Assembly (NCBI GenBank): GCA_031538565.1
Contig: JAVKLS010000013.1
Location: 23,776 to 87,775 of the forward strand
Direction: 5' to 3'
From: JASGCK01 sp031538565
GTDB taxonomy: Bacteria; Pseudomonadota; Gammaproteobacteria; Burkholderiales; Burkholderiaceae_C
Length of the DNA stretch: 64,000 nucleotides
Each line of letters opens with the position of its first letter. Within the stretch, counting starts at the first letter, position 1. Positions 57,889-64,000 of this stretch are shown one piece after another. A program made the position numbers and the translations under genes. The notes below the pieces were generated by a model, which did not search any database, was not told where the DNA came from, and was given only the letters and a program-made list of their open reading frames with translations.

Positions 57889-59079
57889 TCATTTTTCACT
57901 CTCTAGGCGATCGCATACACGCCGCGCCACTTGACGCGCCACGCCGTCAAACCCCGCAATATCGTCCAAGCTATTGGCAGCAGGACACGCCAAGCTACTG
58001 ACGACTTCTGCGTTCAACACGTGGATTTGATCAAAGCGAATACGCCCCGCCAAAAACGCCTCCACAGCAACTTCATTGGCGGCATTTAGCAAAATGGTAC
58101 CCGATGGCTCATTCATTGCGCTCCACGCCAGCGCAAGACTGGGAAATCGTGCGGGATCGGGTTTGGCAAAGCTCATGCTCGCGATTTTTGAAAAATCGAG
58201 GCTTGCCGCGCCACTTTCTAGGCGCTCGGGGTACGACAAGCCGTAGGCAATAGGCACACGCATATCGGGCGTGCCCAGCTGAGCAATGACCGAGGCATCT
58301 TTGTACTGCACCATCGAGTGAATGATGCTTTGCGGATGGATAACAACGTCAATCTGCGAAGGCTGCACGCCAAACAGATATTTAGCCTCTATAACTTCAA
58401 GCGCTTTATTCATCATGGTGGCGGAGTCAACCGAAATTTTTCGCCCCATCACCCAATTGGGGTGGGCGCAAGCTTGCTCGGGCGTAATCGTAGCAAACGT
58501 CGCAAGGTCACGGTGCAGGAAGGGGCCTCCAGACGCCGTCAAAATAATTTTGTCAATGCGCTGGAGCCACGTATCGCGGTTCTCTGGTAGAGACTGAAAA
58601 ATCGCGCTGTGCTCGCTGTCAATGGGCAACAAGGTCGCCCCCCCTTGCGCAACTGCCCGCATAAACACGTCGCCGCCAATGACTAAGGCTTCTTTGTTTG
58701 CCAGTAATAAGCGCTTGCCAGATAATGCCGCCGCCATGCACGGCGCAAGCCCTGCCGATCCGACAATCGCTGCCATCACGGTATGGACGCGCTCGTCACG
58801 TGCCAAATCACACAGCGCCTGCTCACCCGCCAAAACCTGAGTTGAAAAGCCTTCAGATTTAATGCGCTGCGCAAGTAGTGCTGCCGCCTGCAAGTCCGAC
58901 ATTGCCACAAAGGCGGGGTTAAACTCCGCCACCTGCGCCAGCATCAACTCCCATTTGGTTGCGGCGGTCAACGCAAACACATCAAACCGATTGCGATGGC
59001 GACGAATGACGTCCAGGGTACTGCCGCCCACCGACCCCGTCGAACCCAAAATAGTGACTGCTTGTTTGCCGCTATTCAT
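57889..59079 (-). CDS. dxr: 1-deoxy-D-xylulose-5-phosphate reductoisomerase
   Basis: Second step of the MEP isoprenoid pathway, feeding UppS two genes upstream. The protein has 396 residues with the NADPH site ILGSTGSVGGSTLDVIRRH, metal and substrate residues in PIDSEHSAIFQ and ASGGPF, and the MGRKISVDSATMMNKALEVI signature. It overlaps the cdsA stop by ATGA. Confidence 0.97.
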   Translation of the reverse strand: MNSGKQAVTILGSTGSVGGSTLDVIRRHRNRFDVFALTAATKWELMLAQVAEFNPAFVAMSDLQAAALLAQRIKSEGFSTQVLAGEQALCDLARDERVHTVMAAIVGSAGLAPCMAAALSGKRLLLANKEALVIGGDVFMRAVAQGGATLLPIDSEHSAIFQSLPENRDTWLQRIDKIILTASGGPFLHRDLATFATITPEQACAHPNWVMGRKISVDSATMMNKALEVIEAKYLFGVQPSQIDVVIHPQSIIHSMVQYKDASVIAQLGTPDMRVPIAYGLSYPERLESGAASLDFSKIASMSFAKPDPARFPSLALAWSAMNEPSGTILLNAANEVAVEAFLAGRIRFDQIHVLNAEVVSSLACPAANSLDDIAGFDGVARQVARRVCDRLESEK

Positions 59080-59927
59080 GCCAAACTCACCAGCAGCATA
59101 GCAGCAGGCAGCACGGGCAGCAATGCGTCCACACGGTCTAATACGCCGCCGTGTCCAGGCAGCAAGTGACTAGAGTCTTTAACTCCCGCACTGCGCTTAA
59201 CCAAGGACTCCAGCAAATCACCCACCACCGCAAGCGTGGTTAAAAACATCAAGACAACAATAGAACCAATACCCCACCGATGCCACAGTCGCGTATAAAT
59301 GCTAAGACTATCCATGCGGTAGTTAGCATCGAGCCAAAGCCAGCCGTAGGCGACCAGCAGCACACACACAAAACCACCCAGCACGCCCTCCCAAGTCTTG
59401 CCTGGGCTAATGTGAATTGCTAATTTGCGCGCGCCAAATAATTTGCCGCCAAGCAAACGTCCCGACGCATACGCACCTATATCCGCCGCCCATACCAACA
59501 GCAGCACTGAGAGCAATAAGTTGATGCCAATTTGCCGCAATTGAACCGCTGCCAACCACGCCAAACAAATCAAAAAAATACCAAGGTACTGACGCAGCCA
59601 CTGTGCAATGGTCGCCCAGCTTGCCACGCCGCGCTCAAGCAAATAGCCGGCACTGAGCACCCACAGCGCTGTCGCAAACAACCACAGCACAAAGTGCGTC
59701 TGTAGCGTCAGTCCAAAATACATAAACGCGTAACAAAACACAAAGGCATTCACACCCGAAAAGAAAGCAAGATGGCTGGGACGACCATTCATGCGCGCCC
59801 ACTCCCACACCCCTGCTGCAATCAAAACAAGAATGACCGCACCAAACTGATAGGGTGAACCCATCCATAAAACGGGCAACAAAATGGCAAGCAAGAGCGC
59901 TGCCGTGGCGATACGTTTAATCAGCAT
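59076..59927 (-). CDS. cdsA: Phosphatidate cytidylyltransferase
   Basis: Makes CDP-diacylglycerol for phospholipid synthesis. A multi-TM protein of 283 residues. The C-terminal signature is complete: DIGAYASGRLLGGKLFGARK, SPGKTWEGVLGG and DLLESLVKRSAGVKDSSHLL with PGHGGVLDRVD. It overlaps uppS by 11 bases and dxr by 4. Confidence 0.95.
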   Translation of the reverse strand: MLIKRIATAALLLAILLPVLWMGSPYQFGAVILVLIAAGVWEWARMNGRPSHLAFFSGVNAFVFCYAFMYFGLTLQTHFVLWLFATALWVLSAGYLLERGVASWATIAQWLRQYLGIFLICLAWLAAVQLRQIGINLLLSVLLLVWAADIGAYASGRLLGGKLFGARKLAIHISPGKTWEGVLGGFVCVLLVAYGWLWLDANYRMDSLSIYTRLWHRWGIGSIVVLMFLTTLAVVGDLLESLVKRSAGVKDSSHLLPGHGGVLDRVDALLPVLPAAMLLVSLA

Positions 59928-60651
59928 GAAGAGGACTCTTTATTTGCTCAGATGTTTTTCCAAAACGGCGCTCCCGCTTGGCGTATGAGGCCATTGCCGC
60001 ATCCAGCTCGGCATCATCAAAATCGGGCCACAATTTATTTGAAAAATAAAGCTCGGAATAAGCCGTTTGCCACAACAAAAAATTAGACAACCGCTGCTCA
60101 TCGCCCGTGCGAATAAACAAATCAGGATCAGGCACATGAGCTAGCGCCAATGCGCCTTGCAAGCTACTAGGCGTAATTTCCACACCTTGCAAAGCCAAGC
60201 GTGACGCTGCTTGCACGATATCCCACCTGCCGCCGTAGTTCAGGCAAACATTCAAAATGAAGTCTGTATTGTGTTCGGTGGATGTTTGTGCAGCCGTTAA
60301 AGCTGCGTTTAACTGATCAGACAGCGTGGCGCGATCACCCACAAAATAAAGTCGCACACCATTTCCTTTGAGCTCACTGACTTCATGCGCCAGCGCCACA
60401 CCCAAAAGCTCCATTAAGCCTGAGACCTCATCGGCAGGACGATTCCAATTTTCCGAAGAAAACGCAAACACGGTGAGCACCCGAACGCCTCTGGCGCGGC
60501 AAGCTTTTACGCAATTTCGCAGGGCATCGACACCTTTTTTATGCCCCGCCAATCGTGGCAGGTAGCGATTTTTTGCCCACCGGCCATTGCCATCCATGAC
60601 CACGGCAATGTGTTGTGGAATGTGGCTTGCTGGGTGCGTAGGCTCGTTCAA
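59917..60651 (-). CDS. uppS: Undecaprenyl diphosphate synthase
   Basis: Builds the C55 lipid carrier for peptidoglycan and O-antigen. The protein has 244 residues with the active-site aspartate in HIAVVMDGNGRWAKNRYLPR, RVLTVFAFSSENWNRP, and a C-terminal RTGDEQRLSNFLLWQTAYSE. It starts directly at the frr stop. Confidence 0.97.
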   Translation of the reverse strand: MNEPTHPASHIPQHIAVVMDGNGRWAKNRYLPRLAGHKKGVDALRNCVKACRARGVRVLTVFAFSSENWNRPADEVSGLMELLGVALAHEVSELKGNGVRLYFVGDRATLSDQLNAALTAAQTSTEHNTDFILNVCLNYGGRWDIVQAASRLALQGVEITPSSLQGALALAHVPDPDLFIRTGDEQRLSNFLLWQTAYSELYFSNKLWPDFDDAELDAAMASYAKRERRFGKTSEQIKSPLHAD

Positions 60652-61212
60652 TCAAACCGCCAAAATATCTTTTTCTTTGGCGGCAACCAAGGCATCAATC
60701 TCGGCAATGCGCGCATCCGTTTCTTTTTGTACGTCTAGTTCGGCACGTTTTTGATCGTCCTCTGACGCTTCTTTTTCTTTTACCAATTTTTTTACCGCCT
60801 CGTTGGCATCGCGGCGCAAATTACGCACCGCAATCTTGGCTGCCTCGCCTTCGGTACGTGCCATCTTGGTCATTTCTTTGCGACGCTCTTCAGACATGGG
60901 CGGCATGGGCACGCGAATCAAGTCGCCCATGCTTGATGGGTTTAAACCCAAGTCAGATTCGCGAATCGCTTTTTCAATTTTGGCTCCCATACCTTTTTCC
61001 CAAGGCTGGATGCTAATGGTGCGCGAATCAAGCAAAGATAGATTTGCCACCTGTGACAGCGGCACAGGCGCACCGTAATAGTCCACTTGCACCGAGTCCA
61101 GCATCGCGGGGTTGGCACGCCCCGTTCGAACTTTGGCCAAATTACTTTTAAGGGCTTCAATCGACAACGTCATCTTGTTGGCGGCATTGGTTTTGATGTC
61201 TGCAATCGTCAT
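60652..61212 (-). CDS. frr: Ribosome recycling factor
   Basis: Splits post-termination ribosomes with EF-G. The protein has 186 residues: KMTLSIEALKSNLAKVRTGR, a central beta domain (VDYYGAPVPLSQVANLSLLD, ISIQPWEKGMGAKIEKAIRE) and helical KMARTEGEAAKIAVRNLRRD. It is 32 bases after pyrH, as in nearly all bacteria. Confidence 0.98.
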   Translation of the reverse strand: MTIADIKTNAANKMTLSIEALKSNLAKVRTGRANPAMLDSVQVDYYGAPVPLSQVANLSLLDSRTISIQPWEKGMGAKIEKAIRESDLGLNPSSMGDLIRVPMPPMSEERRKEMTKMARTEGEAAKIAVRNLRRDANEAVKKLVKEKEASEDDQKRAELDVQKETDARIAEIDALVAAKEKDILAV

Positions 61213-61244
61213 ATACAGGTCTCCTCTTGCGCTTTTATCTTCGT

Positions 61245-61976
61245 TTACATGGTCACTAATGTGCCTTCATCCTCACCTTGCACAACGCGCCTGAGCGCTC
61301 CATGCTTAAAGATGGAAAACACTTTAATCGGCAATTTTTGATCGCGGCACAAAGCAAATGCTGCCGCATCCATCACGCCCAAATTACGACCAATGGCTTC
61401 GTCAAAACTAATCGAGGCGTAGCGTGTGGCGTTCGGGTCTTTGGCAGGATCAGCGCTGTACACACCATCCACTTTGGTGGCTTTCAAAACCACTTGCGCT
61501 CCGATTTCTGCACCGCGCAAAGCCGCCGCCGTATCGGTTGTAAAAAATGGATTGCCCGTGCCTGCTGCAAAAACGACAACCTTGCCCTCCTCCAGATATT
61601 GCAAAGCTTTGGGGCGAACATACGGCTCAACCACCTGCTCAATAGCAATAGCGGACATCACACGCGCTGTCAGTCCCGCTTTATTCATGGTATCTGCCAA
61701 CGCCAAGGCATTCATCACCGTTGCCAGCATTCCCATGTAGTCGGCAGTCGCGCGGTCCATGCCAACTGAGCCGCCCGCTACGCCGCGAAAGATATTTCCC
61801 CCGCCTATCACCACCGCAACTTCTACGCCCATGCGTGTGATTTCCGCAATCTCTTCGACCATGCGAACAATCGTCGCTCGGTTAATGCCAAAAGCATCAT
61901 CCCCCATCAGTGCCTCACCCGAGAGCTTTAACAAAATACGCTTGTAAGGCATGGGCGTATGGACTTGACTGGTCAT
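61245..61976 (-). CDS. pyrH: UMP kinase
   Basis: Hexameric kinase making UDP. The protein has 243 residues with KRILLKLSGEALMGDDAFGI, VVIGGGNIFRGVAG, and the C-terminal DGVYSADPAKDPNATRY. The ATG at 61976 (MTSQVHTPMPYKR) has GAGGAATTC upstream. The frame is open to 62048 but no better start is seen. An ATG eight codons further in is the alternative family start. Confidence 0.95.
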   Translation of the reverse strand: MTSQVHTPMPYKRILLKLSGEALMGDDAFGINRATIVRMVEEIAEITRMGVEVAVVIGGGNIFRGVAGGSVGMDRATADYMGMLATVMNALALADTMNKAGLTARVMSAIAIEQVVEPYVRPKALQYLEEGKVVVFAAGTGNPFFTTDTAAALRGAEIGAQVVLKATKVDGVYSADPAKDPNATRYASISFDEAIGRNLGVMDAAAFALCRDQKLPIKVFSIFKHGALRRVVQGEDEGTLVTM

Positions 61977-62037
61977 GGTTGAATTCCTCGGACTTTTGTG
62001 AATGTGACGTGCGTGCAATGACGTTTTTAAATTATAA

Positions 62038-62062
62038 AAAAGGCGCATCCTGTGCGCCTTTT
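62038..62062 (-). terminator. Terminator after tsf
   Basis: On the minus strand AAAAGGCGCA pairs with TGCGCCTTTT around a 5-base loop (arms 62053-62062 and 62038-62047), followed by a T-rich tract. It separates the rpsB-tsf transcript from pyrH and implies a pyrH promoter within the following 60 bases. Confidence 0.9.
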
Positions 62063-62082
62063 GAAATCAGTCCAATGAGAAG

Positions 62083-62970
62083 TTACTGCCTTTTCGCAGC
62101 AGCCACCTGGGCGGCCACTTCGGCAGCAAAGTCGTCAACCTTCTTCTCAATGCCTTCACCCACCACATACAGCGTAAAGCCAGACATCGTCGTGTTGACT
62201 GATTTCAGCATAGCCGCCACCGTCACCTTGTCATTTTTAACAAAGGACTGGTCAAACAAGCTCACTTCTTTCAAGTACTTTTGCACCGAACCCTCAATCA
62301 TTTTGGCTGCAATATCAGCAGGCTTGCCCGATTCAGCCGCCTTAATAGTTGCGACCGAGCGTTCTTTGTCAATCAAAGCTTGCGGCACTTCATTACTGGT
62401 CATGGAAACGGGTTTCATCGCAGCAATGTGCATGGCAACATCTTTTGCCGCCGCCGCATCGCCCGCGTACTCCACCACCACGCCAATGCGCGTGCCGTGC
62501 AAATACGTCGCCAAGTTGGAACCCGTAAAGCGCTTAAAGCGACGCAGACTCATGTTCTCGCCAATCTTGCCAATCAAGCCGCGGCGCACATCTTCGAGCG
62601 TGGGACCAAAGCCGTCCAATGTCAGCGGCAGAGCCGACAGCGCAGCTAAATCGGCGGGGTTGTGCTTGGCGATTAACTCCGCAGCCGCTTGGCATAGCGC
62701 TAAAAAGCTGTCGTTTTTAGTCACGAAGTCGGTTTCACAATTCACTTCCAGCATCGCACCTGCATCCGCCGTTTGCGCAATCACGACCACGCCTTCAGCT
62801 GTTACACGTCCAGCAGCTTTGCTTGCTTTGCTACCCAGCTTAACGCGGAGCAACTCTTCCGCTTTTTCCATATCGCCAGCCGCTTCGGTTAGCGCTTTTT
62901 TGCACTCCATCATGGGTGCATCTGTTTTGGCGCGTAGCTCCGCCACCATGCTTGCCGTAATCGCAGTCAT
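62083..62970 (-). CDS. tsf: Elongation factor Ts
   Basis: Nucleotide exchange factor for EF-Tu. The protein has 295 residues: the N-terminal UBA-like MVAELRAKTDAPMMECKKAL, LRVKLGSKASKAAGRVTAEG, and the core with VNCETDFVTKNDSFLALCQA. Its ATG overlaps the rpsB stop (TAATG), a tighter junction than the spaced arrangement in enterobacteria, so tsf translation is probably coupled to rpsB. Confidence 0.98.
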   Translation of the reverse strand: MTAITASMVAELRAKTDAPMMECKKALTEAAGDMEKAEELLRVKLGSKASKAAGRVTAEGVVVIAQTADAGAMLEVNCETDFVTKNDSFLALCQAAAELIAKHNPADLAALSALPLTLDGFGPTLEDVRRGLIGKIGENMSLRRFKRFTGSNLATYLHGTRIGVVVEYAGDAAAAKDVAMHIAAMKPVSMTSNEVPQALIDKERSVATIKAAESGKPADIAAKMIEGSVQKYLKEVSLFDQSFVKNDKVTVAAMLKSVNTTMSGFTLYVVGEGIEKKVDDFAAEVAAQVAAAKRQ

Positions 62971-63710
62971 TACTCTGTCACCTCCACAAACTCATCCACA
63001 TTTTCGGATACCGCTGTGACCACTTCTTGCACCGCATTGGCGCGTCCCGCCAAAATCGCGTCCGCAACGCCGCGTGCGTACAGTTGCACTGCCTTGGATG
63101 AGTCATCGTTACCGGGAATCACATATTCAATACCGATAGGCGAGTGATTGGTATCGACTACGCCCATCACGGGGATGCCCAGCTTGGCGGCTTCTTGCAA
63201 AGCGATTTTGTGGTATCCCACGTCAATCACAAAAATAGCGCTTGGCAACTCCGTCATGTCTTGGATGCCACCAATATCGCGCTCTAGCTTGGCAATTTCG
63301 CGGCTAAAGGTCAGGTGCTCTTTTTTGCTAAGCGTCTCCAGACCCGCTTCCATTTGCGCCTTCATATCTTTAAGGCGTTTGATAGATGTTTTTACTGTTT
63401 TAAAGTTGGTGAGCATCCCACCCAACCAGCGCTGACTCACGTAGGGCACGCCTGCACGAGTAGCCTCCTCCACAATAAACTCGCGCGCTTGGCGCTTGGT
63501 TCCGACCATCAAGATCGTACCGCGCTTGGCAGCAACTTGGCTGGCAAACTTCATCGCATCTTGGAACATCGGCAGCGACTTTTCCAAGTTGATGATGTGA
63601 ATCTTGTTGCGATGGCCAAAAATAAACGGAGCCATCTTAGGGTTCCAGAAACGTGTTTGGTGACCGAAATGGACACCCGCTTCCAGCATATCACGCATGG
63701 ATACTGACAT
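62970..63710 (-). CDS. rpsB: 30S ribosomal protein S2
   Basis: The protein has 246 residues. SMRDMLEAGVHFGHQTRFWN, MFGHRNKIHIINLEKSLPMF-type segments (here PFIFGHRNKIHIINLEKSLP), and GVVDTNHSPIGIEYVIPGND are all S2 signatures. ATG 63710 gives the family start MSVSMRDM; four extra codons from 63722 lack support. It is first in the cluster that runs leftward to rnhB. Confidence 0.98.
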   Translation of the reverse strand: MSVSMRDMLEAGVHFGHQTRFWNPKMAPFIFGHRNKIHIINLEKSLPMFQDAMKFASQVAAKRGTILMVGTKRQAREFIVEEATRAGVPYVSQRWLGGMLTNFKTVKTSIKRLKDMKAQMEAGLETLSKKEHLTFSREIAKLERDIGGIQDMTELPSAIFVIDVGYHKIALQEAAKLGIPVMGVVDTNHSPIGIEYVIPGNDDSSKAVQLYARGVADAILAGRANAVQEVVTAVSENVDEFVEVTE

Positions 63711-63884
63711 AGTTATTTCCAATAAATCAAAGGTTGAGGTCTAAAACAGATTCGAGCCTTGCGTCGCGCTCGTCGACAACAAAACACCTTGAATGAATCT
63801 GTTTGCTTATTTGCCTTGCATACTTGCAAAGCTGGCGAATTATAGCGCCTCAGACTCGGATGGACTTACCCCAGTTTCACGGAC
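63711..63884 (-). promoter_or_regulatory. rpsB upstream region
   Basis: The 174 bases upstream of rpsB contain no gene. Reading leftward, AT-rich stretches with TATAAT-like ATTATAGC/CTATAATTCGCC on the minus strand (about 63836-63845) are a good -10 candidate for the rpsB promoter. The leader of about 120 bases would allow S2 autoregulation as in E. coli, but no S2-binding structure was worked out. Confidence 0.5.
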
Positions 63885-63935
63885 GGTTAAATGTTTCGAA
63901 ATTGAAACGGTTTGAGTGTACTCGCGCGAGGGTTA
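63885..63935. repeat. Intergenic repeat copy B (first copy at 5576-5625)
   Basis: Matches 5576-5625 in about 42 of 51 columns. It contains GTTTC and GAAAC arms around a 6-base centre (63893-63908). It lies upstream of the rpsB promoter region in the same orientation as copy A relative to its downstream gene. Confidence 0.6.
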
Positions 63936-63956
63936 TCCCCCGTGCTGGGCTGTGGT

Positions 63957-63995
63957 CAACTCGCAGCGCCCCCCTTGGGCGCATGAAGCGAGTTG
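63957..63995. repeat. Two-tier stem-loop at window end
   Basis: Outer arms CAACTCGC (63957-63964) and GCGAGTTG (63988-63995) are perfectly complementary. Inside them GCGCC (63966-63970) pairs with GGCGC (63978-63982) around a 7-base loop. No T-tract follows on either strand in the visible sequence. It could be a REP-type intergenic repeat or the end of an element or gene lying beyond the window. Confidence 0.6.
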
Positions 63996-64000
63996 TCCAT

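Overview
The window is a betaproteobacterial chromosome segment, most likely Burkholderiales and Comamonadaceae-like. The evidence is gene order: accA-tilS-lysC-tRNA-Ser, exbB-exbD-lpxK-ycaR-kdsB-adk, clpS-clpA, ppsR/ppsA, and the rpsB-tsf-pyrH-frr-uppS-cdsA-dxr-bamA-skp-lpxD-fabZ-lpxA-lpxB-rnhB envelope cluster. Base composition is moderate in GC. Almost everything is single-copy housekeeping DNA except one 10-kb integrated element.

Layout. 1-5.5 kb: 5' end of proS, rppH, and a leucine-degradation operon (liuB-liuC-liuD: methylcrotonyl-CoA carboxylase and methylglutaconyl-CoA hydratase). 5.6-15.7 kb: an apparently complete provirus in the 3' end of tRNA-Ser(GCU), bounded by a 34-bp direct repeat. 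15.8-26.6 kb: lysC, tilS, accA, a DNA glycosylase, cysS, a TPR protein, an L,D-transpeptidase, a cyclophilin, lpxH, rpiA, pyrD. 26.7-33.8 kb: a SWIB protein with a Lys/Ala tail, a TctD/TctE-like two-component pair, topB, a SET-domain protein, birA, a SPOR-like protein. 33.8-38.1 kb: a tandem pair of M30-type metallopeptidase lipoproteins plus a small lipoprotein. 38-50 kb: ppsR/ppsA, clpSA, a DUF192 protein, xseA, exbBD, lpxK, kdsB, adk. 50-63.7 kb (minus strand): rRNA methylase, rnhB and the BAM/LPS/translation cluster, from which rseP is missing.

The main find is the provirus. It has a major capsid protein resembling the double-jelly-roll P2 of corticovirus PM2, a packaging-type P-loop ATPase, many tiny membrane proteins, a membrane-anchored lambda-R-type endolysin, a 3-TM holin-like protein, an origin-like region with three 12-bp-spaced DnaA-box-like repeats, and a regulatory end. 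It is therefore predicted to encode a tailless icosahedral virion with an internal membrane. The repeat-to-repeat length is 9,943 bp, close to the PM2 genome (about 10 kb). Unusually, the only recombinase seen is a small Pin/resolvase-type serine recombinase. Joining the two ends in silico rebuilds an uninterrupted 160-codon regulator gene directly upstream of that recombinase, which independently supports the att assignment. A decayed second copy of the recombinase 3' end abuts the left repeat, suggesting that a related virus occupied this tRNA earlier.

Within the element, structural, lysis and replication genes are read leftward (minus strand) as a tightly overlapping operon, while the regulator, recombinase and one two-TM protein are read rightward. 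Names such as holin, origin and initiator are inferences. The capsid protein, ATPase and lysozyme calls rest on recognisable motifs but were not confirmed by any search.
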